64,000 bases of DNA from contig JAIKWD010000013.1 of assembly GCA_024685175.1 (NCBI GenBank), positions 97,992-161,991 on the forward strand. Direction: 5' to 3'. Below the pieces are notes generated by a model. The model did not search any database, was not told where the DNA came from, and saw nothing but the letters and a program-made list of their open reading frames with translations. The position numbers were made by a program, and so were the translations under genes. Shown in pieces: positions 1 through 8,600 of the stretch. The stretch's first letter is position 1, and the number at the start of each line of letters is the position of its first letter. This DNA is from Bacteroidales bacterium (lineage in GTDB: Bacteria > Bacteroidota > Bacteroidia > Bacteroidales > WCHB1-69).

Positions 1-140
1 AAGTGGCCTATATGGAGGGAGTCGGCAGTGGGGTCAATGCCCAAGTAAGCACTACAGACACCTTTTTGCAACATCTCTTCGGTACCGGGCATTATGTCGT
101 GCAACATACCCCGCCATTTCAATTCTTCTACAAAATTCAT
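1..140 (-). CDS. tyrS: Tyrosyl-tRNA synthetase, N-terminal part (cut by window edge)
   Basis: Only the first 46 codons are inside the window; the rest lies to the left. The start is the ATG at 138-140. The translation begins [20 protein letters not shown], a very typical TyrS opening, and continues to [11 protein letters not shown]. That ends in the class I synthetase HIGH signature (ATP binding) at residues 43-46, right at the edge. The enzyme charges tRNA-Tyr in the cytoplasm. It lies 34 bases downstream of the DUF4878-type lipoprotein gene on the same strand. I see no -7 box between them, so the two may be cotranscribed from the promoter at 593-600. Confidence 0.93.
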   Translation of the reverse strand, partial: MNFVEELKWRGMLHDIMPGTEEMLQKGVCSAYLGIDPTADSLHIGH

Positions 141-174
141 CGATTTAATTAGTTGATTATAAATTTGTTGATTA

Positions 175-570
175 TTAGTTCTCGGTCATGTCCACCAGCC
201 ATTTCCCTTCTATCTTTTTCACTCTATATGGAGCAGATTGACTTTCTCCATTGCATGTAAATTTGCAGGTACAGAGTGCCAAGGAATCATTATCGTATTC
301 GCAGGCCACATCTTGAATCTCTATTTTATTTTTTTGAAGCGTCGCCAAGCGTTCAGGACGTTCGCGCATCATCTTCTGAATATTCTGAATCAAGCGTGCA
401 TTACGAGGCACCGTATACTTGTACATATTGTCAAAGTCGGCAGTCATAAATGCCGTGACAAACTCGCTAGTCACCTTTTCGGGAGTGCTATAGACATCGG
501 TCTTGGTTTTACAAGAGCCGAATACAACCATCGCAAACGCTGCAAATGCTAGTAGAATATATTTTCTCAT
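175..570 (-). CDS. Small lipoprotein, DUF4878-like
   Basis: A 131-residue protein starting at [15 protein letters not shown]. The N-terminus is a lipoprotein signal with lipobox VFGSC (Cys about residue 20), so it should be anchored in the inner or outer membrane. The rest ([27 protein letters not shown] and a C-terminal [11 protein letters not shown] strand) looks like the NTF2/lumazine-binding-like fold of the DUF4878 family, whose function is unknown. The open frame reaches an upstream start at 603, but that start overlaps the -7 box at 593-600, so the ATG at 570 is preferred. tyrS follows 34 bases downstream. Confidence 0.75.
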   Translation of the reverse strand: MRKYILLAFAAFAMVVFGSCKTKTDVYSTPEKVTSEFVTAFMTADFDNMYKYTVPRNARLIQNIQKMMRERPERLATLQKNKIEIQDVACEYDNDSLALCTCKFTCNGESQSAPYRVKKIEGKWLVDMTEN

Positions 571-592
571 AATACGAAATAAATTTAGCTTG

Positions 593-600
593 CAAAAATA
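593..600 (-). promoter_or_regulatory. -7 box TATTTTTG for the lipoprotein gene
   Basis: The + strand reads CAAAAATA, so the minus strand carries TATTTTTG, a perfect match to the Bacteroidota TAnnTTTG element, about 22 bases before the ATG at 570. It rules out the longer start at 603. Confidence 0.7.
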
Positions 601-647
601 CAAAAATCATCTGTTCTTCTCAACCTTTTTCGTCATAAAAAATAACG

Positions 648-655
648 TACTTTTG
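648..655 (+). promoter_or_regulatory. -7 box TACTTTTG for the prolyl-tRNA deacylase-like gene
   Basis: A match to TAnnTTTG 55 bases before the ATG at 711. It is divergent from the lipoprotein promoter at 593-600. Confidence 0.6.
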
Positions 656-710
656 CGCTTTCAGCAGACTTTTCACTAAGAGACAACAACCTATTCAAAC
701 TCAATATAAT

Positions 711-1250
711 ATGGAATTCTTCGTCAGCGAGATTAAACACGACAATCCTTCACAATATGCCAATGAGACTCAGCATCGCATTTACGAGACGCTGCATCTG
801 TTAAGCCTTGACTTTGGGCGTGTGGACACTGACGATGGTTCCACTATGGAAAGCTGTGAATACATCTCCAACGGGTTGGGCTGTCCCGTGGTCAAGACTA
901 TCTTCGTATGCAATCGCCAACAGACGAAGTTTTATCTATATGTGACATCTGCTGAAAAGCCATTCATAACCAAAGAGTTTTGCGGAGCGTTAGGCATTCC
1001 GAGAGTATCATTCGCACCTTCCGAGATGTTATTTCAAAAATTGGGTACAAAAATAGGTGCCACTACCCTGCTCAGCCTCATCAACGATCCTGAACACGAG
1101 ATCACTTTCGTCATGGACAGGGAAATCACAGAACGCGAGTGGTTAGGTTGCACAGATGGCACCAACACTTGTTTTCTGAAAATAAAAATGAAGGACATTC
1201 TGGGCACTTTCCTACCTCACACCGGACACCAGACTGTCATCATAGACTAA
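711..1250 (+). CDS. YbaK/ProX-type prolyl-tRNA deacylase-like protein
   Basis: A 179-residue cytoplasmic protein with a single YbaK/aminoacyl-tRNA-synthetase-associated domain. Family-typical features are an N-terminal helix (ETQHRIYETLHLLSLDF), the segment MESCEYISNGLGCPVVKTIFVCN followed by the strand TKFYLYVTSAEKP, a region like LGIPRVSFAPSEMLFQKLGT, and the C-terminal ATTLLSLINDPEHEITFVMD. Free-standing members of this PrdX/ProX branch hydrolyse tRNA-Pro mischarged with alanine (trans-editing). Family assignment is firm; the exact substrate is inferred from the family. It is a single gene facing the SDR gene, with two bases between the stop codons. Confidence 0.85.
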   Translation: MEFFVSEIKHDNPSQYANETQHRIYETLHLLSLDFGRVDTDDGSTMESCEYISNGLGCPVVKTIFVCNRQQTKFYLYVTSAEKPFITKEFCGALGIPRVSFAPSEMLFQKLGTKIGATTLLSLINDPEHEITFVMDREITEREWLGCTDGTNTCFLKIKMKDILGTFLPHTGHQTVIID

Positions 1251-1252
1251 GT

Positions 1253-1891
1253 TTATCTTCTCATTTTTCTAATATCCTTTACAGAGATGAAATTACTGGC
1301 ATAGCCTTTCTGGCTGACTATCACCATGGCATTCTCCACATCTTGGATAGTGTTGCCTTGACCCAACAATTTAAATATAGGGTATAGATAGGCAAAAGAT
1401 TTTTGCACGCCTGTGATGAATTTCTGATCCTTATAAGGTTTCATAAATGCGGGTCTAAAACCGAAAGCTTCTTTGAAAGGCATTGCTATCAGCTCTTTTT
1501 CCGTGGCACTCTTAACCTTAGCCCACGCTTGTGGGTTTTTATCAGAAGTGCCTGCGCCGCTCAGATAGATAAATGTCATCGACTCTTTCGGCGCAACCGC
1601 CTCTGCAAAGTGTATAGGGATGTCATGGCTGATGATCTTGTACTGGTCGGCAGGGCAGCCCACGCTGCTAATGCCGGCGCAGAAAAACACGGCATCGTAG
1701 CCATGTAGTTTGGGGTCATCGGCGGGTATCTGCATGAAATCCGGCACTAAATACTCTTCCAACTTTGGATGTGAACGTCCGCAACTTCTTCTGCTGACGC
1801 TCAACACTTTTTCAATACGATCATCTTCAAGACAGGTCAGGAGAATTCCTTCTCCCACGTAGCCCGTCGTGCCTGTAATTATCACTTTCAT
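1253..1891 (-). CDS. NAD(P)-binding SDR / NAD-dependent epimerase-like protein
   Basis: A 212-residue protein starting MKVIITGTTGYVGEGIL. The TGxxGxxG-type Rossmann loop lies at residues 6-13. A later DAVFFCAGIS strand and the TFIYLSGAGTSDKN segment fit the small atypical short-chain dehydrogenases (HTATIP2/YwnB type). There is no clear YxxxK catalytic pair, so it may be a redox sensor or a binding protein rather than a classical epimerase. I chose the ATG at 1889-1891 over the one four codons upstream because the -7 box at 1918-1925 leaves a sensible leader. Substrate unknown. Confidence 0.8.
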   Translation of the reverse strand: MKVIITGTTGYVGEGILLTCLEDDRIEKVLSVSRRSCGRSHPKLEEYLVPDFMQIPADDPKLHGYDAVFFCAGISSVGCPADQYKIISHDIPIHFAEAVAPKESMTFIYLSGAGTSDKNPQAWAKVKSATEKELIAMPFKEAFGFRPAFMKPYKDQKFITGVQKSFAYLYPIFKLLGQGNTIQDVENAMVIVSQKGYASNFISVKDIRKMRR

Positions 1892-1917
1892 AACGATTCT
1901 CATTTAATAATAGACAG

Positions 1918-1925
1918 CAAAGATA
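1918..1925 (-). promoter_or_regulatory. -7 box TATCTTTG for the SDR gene
   Basis: The + strand reads CAAAGATA. The box lies 27 bases before the chosen start at 1891 and only 20 bases from the + strand box at 1946-1953, forming a compact divergent promoter region. Confidence 0.7.
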
Positions 1926-1945
1926 TAAAAAACACCTGAAAATCC

Positions 1946-1953
1946 TATTTTTG
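1946..1953 (+). promoter_or_regulatory. -7 box TATTTTTG for the helicase gene
   Basis: A perfect TAnnTTTG match 21 bases before the ATG at 1975. A longer open frame starting with TTG at 1951 begins inside this box and can be discarded. Confidence 0.7.
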
Positions 1954-1974
1954 CAGCCGCAAAGCGCTCTGCTG

Positions 1975-3864
1975 ATGAAATCCATTGAATCATTAAACAA
2001 ACAACTGCAGCTTATCGAGTTGGAGAAGGTCTATGACCAGCGGTCCTTGGAAGAAGCCTTCCAAGCCGCTTTGCAGCACAGTCATCTCAACAGCAGTTGT
2101 TGGTTTCCCATCAAATTGGGCGGCGCATTCTACAACGCTTTGAATCAATATGTTCTAGAGATTGAATACGCCGCCGATTTTGCGTCTGGTCCGGATTGCG
2201 AGTTCGAGCCGGGCAAGAGTGTGACCTTTTTCCAACGCAGCAAAAACGGCAGCCAGGCCATCAGCAACGTGCCGGGCACAGCGATGGTGCAACGCATTGA
2301 GGGTCGGAAGATGCAGATCGCGTTGGATAATCCGGATATGCAACTCCAGCTCCTGCGATTGTTCGACAGCGGTGACTTGGGGGTGCGTATTGCCTTTGAC
2401 GACACCACCTATCAGGTAATGGAAGAGGCGTTGCACAGGGCCAAGGCGTTAGAGAGCGACAAGATGGTCCATCTGCGCGAGGTCCTCATCGGGTCGACGG
2501 AGCCGCAGTTCCGCACGTTGCCCGCCGTGGTTTTTGGCAACCTCAACAAGAGCCAGAACGAGGCGGTGCAACGCATATTGGAGGCGCGTGAAGTGGCCGT
2601 GGTGCACGGGCCGCCGGGCACGGGCAAGACCACCACCTTGGTGGAGGCCATCATCGAGACCACGCGCCGTGAGCCGCAGGTGCTCGTCTGCGCGCCCAGC
2701 AATGCGGCCATCGACTGGATCAGCGAGAAGCTCCTCGAGCGCGGCGTAGCCGTGGTGCGCATCGGCAACCCGTTGCGCATCAGCAATCGGCTGATGGAGC
2801 ACACCTACGAGCGGCAGTACGCCGCTCATCCCGACTATCCCGAGTTGTGGGGGTTGCGCAAACTCATCCGGGACACCTTTGCCAGCGAGACGCCGTCGCG
2901 CCAGCGGGCCAACCGCTTGCGCCGGATGCAACAGCGCCGCGAGGAGTTGGAGGTCAAGATCCACGAAGAGGTGATGCAGTCCGCCGAGGTGATCACCTGC
3001 ACGCTCATCGGCAGTGCACACAAGTTACTCGGTTCGAGGCACTTCGGCACGTTGTTCATCGACGAGGCCACGCAAGCCCTGGAAGCCGCTTGTTGGGCCG
3101 CCATCTTGCGCGCCGACCGGGTGATCTTCGCCGGCGACCACCAGCAGTTGCCACCCACCATCCTCAGCCCCGAAGCCGAACGCGGCGGGCTGGCCGACAC
3201 GTTGATGCAGAAGGTAGTGCAGAGCAAGCCCGCCTGCGTCTCATTGTTAGACACCCAATACCGGATGAACCGGCAGATAATGCGATTCTCGTCCGAGTGG
3301 TTCTACGCCGGACGGCTGAAGGCTGCCCCGGAGGTGGCCAACCGCACGCTTGCCCCGTGGGACGCACCGCTGGTCTGGGTGGACACGGCCGACAGCCATT
3401 TCGCCGAGAAACTCAACGCTTCGCAGAGCCGCTCCAACCGCGAGGAAGCCAAGCTCCTGGTCGGCATCCTCAAGGAGTACGTGCGCCAGACGGCCATCGA
3501 CAGCCGTATATACGACGAGACCACCTACGGAGTCATCTCGCCCTACAAGGCACAAGTGAGTCTCCTACGACACCTTGTGGGCCGCAGCCGAACGCTCGCG
3601 CCCGTGCACCGCAACATCACCGTCAACACCGTCGACGGGTTCCAGGGGCAAGAGAGGGACGTCATCCTCATCAGTATGGTACGCGACAACGAGCGGGGCG
3701 CCATCGGGTTCCTCAAGGACCTGCGCCGGATGAATGTCGCCATCACCCGTGCCCGGATGAAACTCATCATCGTGGGCAACAGCGCCACCTTGGCCAAGCA
3801 TGACTTCTACGCCCGGCTGTTCGACTATGTGCAAGAAAACGGAATTGTACGGAGCGCCCTATAA
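1975..3864 (+). CDS. Superfamily 1B DNA/RNA helicase, Upf1/IGHMBP2-like
   Basis: A 629-residue helicase. Walker A GPPGTGKTTT is near residue 212, Walker B FIDEATQALE near 362, followed by GDHQQLPPTI (motif III), LLDTQYRMN (motif IV), NTVDGFQGQERDVILIS (motif V) and VAITRARMKLIIVGN (motif VI). This is the order seen in Upf1/SMUBP2-like helicases, which unwind nucleic acids 5' to 3'; the N-terminal 190 residues resemble the beta-barrel-bearing region of that group. The start is the ATG at 1975, just after the -7 box. The central and 3' parts are strikingly GC-rich (40 of 60 bases in 2701-2760) compared with the first codons (24 of 60 in 1981-2040). The 3' end overlaps the convergent gene by 6 bases. 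Cellular role not known. Confidence 0.9.
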   Translation: MKSIESLNKQLQLIELEKVYDQRSLEEAFQAALQHSHLNSSCWFPIKLGGAFYNALNQYVLEIEYAADFASGPDCEFEPGKSVTFFQRSKNGSQAISNVPGTAMVQRIEGRKMQIALDNPDMQLQLLRLFDSGDLGVRIAFDDTTYQVMEEALHRAKALESDKMVHLREVLIGSTEPQFRTLPAVVFGNLNKSQNEAVQRILEAREVAVVHGPPGTGKTTTLVEAIIETTRREPQVLVCAPSNAAIDWISEKLLERGVAVVRIGNPLRISNRLMEHTYERQYAAHPDYPELWGLRKLIRDTFASETPSRQRANRLRRMQQRREELEVKIHEEVMQSAEVITCTLIGSAHKLLGSRHFGTLFIDEATQALEAACWAAILRADRVIFAGDHQQLPPTILSPEAERGGLADTLMQKVVQSKPACVSLLDTQYRMNRQIMRFSSEWFYAGRLKAAPEVANRTLAPWDAPLVWVDTADSHFAEKLNASQSRSNREEAKLLVGILKEYVRQTAIDSRIYDETTYGVISPYKAQVSLLRHLVGRSRTLAPVHRNITVNTVDGFQGQERDVILISMVRDNERGAIGFLKDLRRMNVAITRARMKLIIVGNSATLAKHDFYARLFDYVQENGIVRSAL

Positions 3865-5268
3865 CGAACTTTTCAACTCAATCTTAAGTCCAGACAACGA
3901 TTCGGGCAGTTGGAGACCCTCTGCCAACGGCGCCAGCATCGCCCTGTCGGCCGACTCGTCGCCGGTGCCAAGGTCAAGGTCGCCCGTGATGGTGACGGGG
4001 ATGTCCACATCCTGAAAGCCCAAGCAGGTGTAAAAGACCTTGAGGTCCGAGCCCTCGGGTATCAACATCGCCACAGTAAAGCCCCGCTGTTTGGCCGCGG
4101 ACAGGGCATCCTGGACCAACCTGCCTGCAAAGCCCCTGCTTCGATATTGCGGCAGCGTGGCAATGGCATAGAGATAGGCCGTAGGCCCAAGTTCCGACAT
4201 ACAAGGCACCATAAAGGCCATCGAGACCACGTGGCCGTCCTCTTTGTGGACATACGAGCAGTCCGGGAAATAGTATCGCGCCATGAAACTATTGACGAAA
4301 GTATCTTCGTCGCCGAAGCACTCCTTCCAGACCTTCTTCACGTCGCGCATATCGTCATTCATCTGCAAGGCGACGTATTTCGGGGAAAGGCACACGGGCA
4401 TATACGAGAGCTTAGACTTTCGTAAACCGGGCAATCCCATATCCTCTTCGCGGTTGATATGGGTGTATTGTTCCGGAAGATGCCGGGCGAAAAGGTAGTT
4501 GATCATCGGATAGGCCCCATCGTAGGAGACATCCGCCTTCTCGATATGGGTGCAGAACAGAGACGGTCCCAGGGGCGAGCCGTAGGTAAAAGCCACAATG
4601 TCGCCCTCTACCCGCAACACGCCACCCGTCAGGTTCAGGGCCTCGTAGTTGTCGAGAGCCAAGCGGATGGCCTGCTGTTCGGCAGTCAGCCCGTCGGTTT
4701 GGGAATTGTGCTGGTCACGCCACACATTCTCCAAGCGGAGGCATTCGGCAAAGTCCTTGCGTTGGAGGGGTTCGTAGGTATATTGGTACAGTCGCGTGAA
4801 CTTGTTGACGTGGTTGCGCTTGGGGGCGAACTTGCGCCCGCGAAGCGTGGCCAGTTCTTCGCGATCGTAGACATAGTCTTGGAAATCGCGGTTGCTGTCA
4901 AGCACAAAGCAGTCGGGGCACTCTTGGAGCAATCGGCGGCGTTCATTCTCTTCAAGACTAACCAGCAGCAAGGGTTGTCTTTGCCGCTCAGCTTCGCGAG
5001 ACAAGATGGGGACGATCTCAACATAGGATTGCGAGGCATCGCGGGGCATTACCATAAAACCGACACGCCGCTCGCCGTTGATCCGACAACGGATCACAAG
5101 CCAGCCTTTCACTTCAGCCCATTGGTATCCGAAGGCGTGTTGCCAGCAGAAGAGCGTGGCAAAGGCCCAGTCGCAAGTAGTACGGCCACTACGCAGATAT
5201 TGCTGGATCAGCGACTTATCTGCAATGGTAATGGGGCGAAAAGTGATTTCTACAGGATCAGAGTTCAT
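3859..5268 (-). CDS. Fusion of a DUF2156 (LPG-synthase C-terminal-like) domain and a GNAT acetyltransferase
   Basis: A 469-residue cytoplasmic protein. Residues 1 to about 290 match the DUF2156 / phosphatidylglycerol-lysyltransferase C-terminal fold, itself a double-GNAT-like domain: FRPITIADKSLIQQYL, then GRKFAPKRNHVNKF, and the terminal INREEDMGLPGLRKSKLSY. Residues about 310-440 are a separate GNAT domain: MRDVKKVWKECFGDE, AYLYAIATLPQYRSRGFAG (acetyl-CoA loop RSRGFA) and FYTCLGFQDV. No transmembrane helices are present, so it is not a full lipid lysyltransferase. Acceptor substrates are unknown. From general knowledge the two domains are often separate neighbouring genes in Bacteroides; here they are one chain. 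I see no convincing -7 box directly upstream. Confidence 0.85.
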   Translation of the reverse strand: MNSDPVEITFRPITIADKSLIQQYLRSGRTTCDWAFATLFCWQHAFGYQWAEVKGWLVIRCRINGERRVGFMVMPRDASQSYVEIVPILSREAERQRQPLLLVSLEENERRRLLQECPDCFVLDSNRDFQDYVYDREELATLRGRKFAPKRNHVNKFTRLYQYTYEPLQRKDFAECLRLENVWRDQHNSQTDGLTAEQQAIRLALDNYEALNLTGGVLRVEGDIVAFTYGSPLGPSLFCTHIEKADVSYDGAYPMINYLFARHLPEQYTHINREEDMGLPGLRKSKLSYMPVCLSPKYVALQMNDDMRDVKKVWKECFGDEDTFVNSFMARYYFPDCSYVHKEDGHVVSMAFMVPCMSELGPTAYLYAIATLPQYRSRGFAGRLVQDALSAAKQRGFTVAMLIPEGSDLKVFYTCLGFQDVDIPVTITGDLDLGTGDESADRAMLAPLAEGLQLPESLSGLKIELKSSL

Positions 5269-5605
5269 TTTTTCGAAAACAGGGGCGAAGATACCATTTT
5301 TAGGTGTATGCTCAAACGAGCTCAGTCATCTCCTATTGATATTAATCGTAATTTTGCGCCATCAATGAAGTTCTGAATCGATTCGCTTTATGGCTATAAG
5401 GTGCTTTGTGACAACATTTTCACTATTAAGGAATTTGCCTAATGCGGCAGCATTTCTCACCCGACAAGGAGCAGGGCATCGCCTTGCCCCAATTAAAGGC
5501 GGGCTTTTATATTCTACGGGTTCATTTTGTCGATGGAAGTGTCGCCGAGACAAGACTCATTAAAAACTGATCCAAGAAAAGACATCGACACATTTATTCC
5601 AATAA
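5269..5605. other. Gene-free region with possible structured RNA, not assigned
   Basis: No convincing protein gene. On the + strand there is a TAATTTTG box at 5349-5356. It is followed by potential hairpins: GCCAT at 5358-5362 with ATGGC at 5390-5394, and GGGCA with TGCCC around 5474-5489. Near 5484-5510 a GCCTT/AAGGC pairing is followed by GGGCTTTTATATT, which could end a short transcript. The layout would fit a 140-160 nt non-coding RNA, but I recognise no family (not tmRNA, not RNase P, no SRP core). The stretch also holds the untranslated leader of the DUF2156-GNAT gene. Confidence 0.3.
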
Positions 5606-5635
5606 ATAAGGCGTCTGCCAGAGCAGACGCCTTAT
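5606..5635 (-). terminator. Hairpin terminator of the giant Fn3 gene
   Basis: A perfect 13-bp inverted repeat (ATAAGGCGTCTGC / GCAGACGCCTTAT) with loop CAGA, 18 bases beyond the stop of the large gene. It has no strong U-tract on the minus strand. Confidence 0.7.
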
Positions 5636-5653
5636 CGTATTAACCGTAGATTT

Positions 5654-8600
5654 CTACAGTTTCACAATCCGTTTCGTCACGGTGCCTTTTTCTGTGGACA
5701 CACGTATGAAGTAGACGCCCGAGGCGTAGCCCGACAGGTCGACCACAACGGAGTTGCCATCAGGATCGAGGGTGGAGAGACGTTTGCCGAAGGCATCGTA
5801 CAATTCCACGACTCTCAGAGACTGGACATACTGTGTCTCCGCCGTCACGGTCACGCGGTCTGGCGTCGGGTTCGGGTAGAGAGTCACGGCATTGGACAGC
5901 GTGTAATTGCTGATACCGTCGTGAAGGGTCGTAAAGGTGATGGTCTCAGACGGATAGCTGGCCACACCACTGACGCAGTTGGCTACCACTCTGGCCTCAT
6001 AGGTCGTGGAGTCAGACAGGCCAGTCAAGGTAATGGTACTGATCGGGGCAGGGACTGAGAGCCAAGATGTGGCGCCGCTTTGTCTGTATTGGACGATCCA
6101 TGATAAAGCGGCATCGTCTACCTGCGTCCATGTCAGCGTAGCTGTATATGGCGTCAAACCGACCACTTGCAAGTTCGTAGGAGCGTCACAAGTATCGGGT
6201 TCTATCACCTCCTCCAAGGTGGTGAACGTAGCGGTTGACCATTCCGAAGTCAGGTCAGTGTCACACACCGACTGCACGCGCACATGGTAGGCCGTATTGG
6301 CGGTCAAACCCGTCAAGTTATGATTCGGGGTACTTTGCACGACTACATTGTTGGACCAAGAAGATGCAGCCGCTTCCTTATATTGCAGATTCCATTCTGT
6401 CTCGGAGCCGTTTGTCGTCCAAGAAATTGAAGCCGTAGTCTGCATCACACTGTAAGCGGTCAAGTTTGTCGGGGCATCGCATATTCTCGGAGCCACTTCC
6501 ACCACGATGTTGTCAATGCTACCTTCATTATAGCTGGAACCTGACGATTTTGGAGCCATGAGGGCAATGTACTTGCCAGTTCCTGAATAGGTTTCAAATC
6601 GAACCGTGTGATTGGAATAGGCCGTGCTTGACGCGCTGATAGTATCTACCGGAGTAAACGTGCTGATATCAAACGGATCGGTCATCACGCCGACAACCAA
6701 CATAAAGTTGTAGCTGCTAGCATTCCTACGGGCGCCCATAGTAATCTGGAGCGTGTTCATAGGATAGAGAGCTGAATCTATACCAGGCATAACGGCATAT
6801 TGATCACTATAAGCAGACGACATATACGTATAGAATCTCAAACTATTGGTCCCGTTCTGTGCATAGGACGAACTATTATAGACTTGTGGCATTCCCGAAT
6901 TACTAGAACCAGTATTATAATAATTCCAACAATCCGGCAGGACGTGATCGGAAGTGTTTGTCGTACCTACCACGCCTTCGAAACCTTCCGTATACGGCAG
7001 GCTGTCAATGTCGAAGCAACTGGTTGTGAAGAGTTTGATGGTGGTCCAAGATGAAGCATATTCTCCATTGTCGCAAGAAGCGAGAATCTGTACCGCATAA
7101 AGGGTGTTATCGTTCAAGCCAGTGAGTTGATATGTTGGTGCTCCAGACACGACTAACGTGTCAAAGTTTGGAGCATCGCTTGCCTTATATCGCAACAGCC
7201 ATTCTGTCTCGGTTCCATTAGGCGTCCAAGAAACGACAGCCGAGGAACTCGTGATGCCAGACACCTCAACATTGTCCCTAACCGGGAGACACGTCGAAGC
7301 AATGGAAACGGCAATATCATCGACATAACCTTGATTGAGGGCGACACCATTATTCTTGATTGCCCAGAGTGCGATTCTATCGCCATAGCCTGTCCAATTG
7401 CGGAAGAACACCTCAGCGGGCACGTAAGTGTCGGAAATAATAACCACGGTATCGCAAGGAGTAAAGGTGGAGGTGTCCGTCACATCGGCAATCACACCCA
7501 CGACCAATGTGAAATTGTTATATGTTGTGGAGGATTTCTTAGCATTGAAAGAGAGTCGGAGATTCTGGATAGGATACTCTGTCGTATCGATGGCCGGAAG
7601 GATGGCAAATTCATTGCCGTAGCTGGAGGCGGTACCCGTGTAGAACCTCAGGCATACAAGTCCGCTGTTGGCGTAGGTGGAACCGCTATACATACTTGGA
7701 CAACCAGCATAGGTACTGTTGCTGCCGTCGTTGATATATTTCCAACAAGATGGCAGGTAGTTGGTGGTAGAAGATGCAGTGGCATCCGTATAAGAATCGA
7801 AGTTCTCCACGTAAGGAACACCCATAGGAAGGCACTCGGTAGTTACTGACACGGGCACGGAGGCTTCTGAAACGTTGCCATTTCCACAGTCGGCTTTCAC
7901 TCTGATCTCATACGTCGTATTAGGAGTAAGGTTGCCCAACGTGAAGGGTATTATTGAAGCATTGAGGGTAAGCCAGGTATCATCCGTCTGATCACGATAT
8001 TCCACGATCCAGTCCGTCTCCGGGCCCGTTGGGGTCCATGTAAGGGTAATGGCATCGGTGGTGATGTCAAATGCCGTCAAGTCGTTTCTCACACGCTGAC
8101 AGGAAGGCATTTCCGACAAGCTGATGTTGTCCAAATATCCGCCGTTGTAGCTGACGCCAGATTGATTGGGTGCCATCAGGGCAATATAGCTACCTGAGCC
8201 TTGATAGTTGTTGAAATAAACGAATTCGTTAATATAATCGATGGAGCGGATAACCAATGTATCCACGGGCTCAAAGGAAGTGACATCGGTCGGACTGGAC
8301 ATAACGCCAACCACGAGGGCGAAATAATCATAAGAAGTGCTGTTCTTACGAACGTCAAATTGCAGTTGCAGCGTATTGATAGGATGTTGTTGCACATCGA
8401 TTTCTGGCAGAATGGCATACTGAGACGCATAACCCGTGGATGTGCCGGTATAGAAGCGCAAAGTGTTGAGGCCAGATTCTGCTAGTGTGGACGTGCTATA
8501 TATGTACGGACAACCGCTGTAGGTGTTCGTGCCGTTGTTGATGTAATGCCAGCAAGAGGGCAGGTTGTTCGAAGCAGTAGACGCAGCCGCATTGCCAGTG

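Noticed and set aside
5362..5553. A 63-codon minus-strand frame in the gene-free region
   Set aside because: Composition is unlike a protein, it has no homology I recognise and no promoter; the region looks more like folded RNA or spacer.
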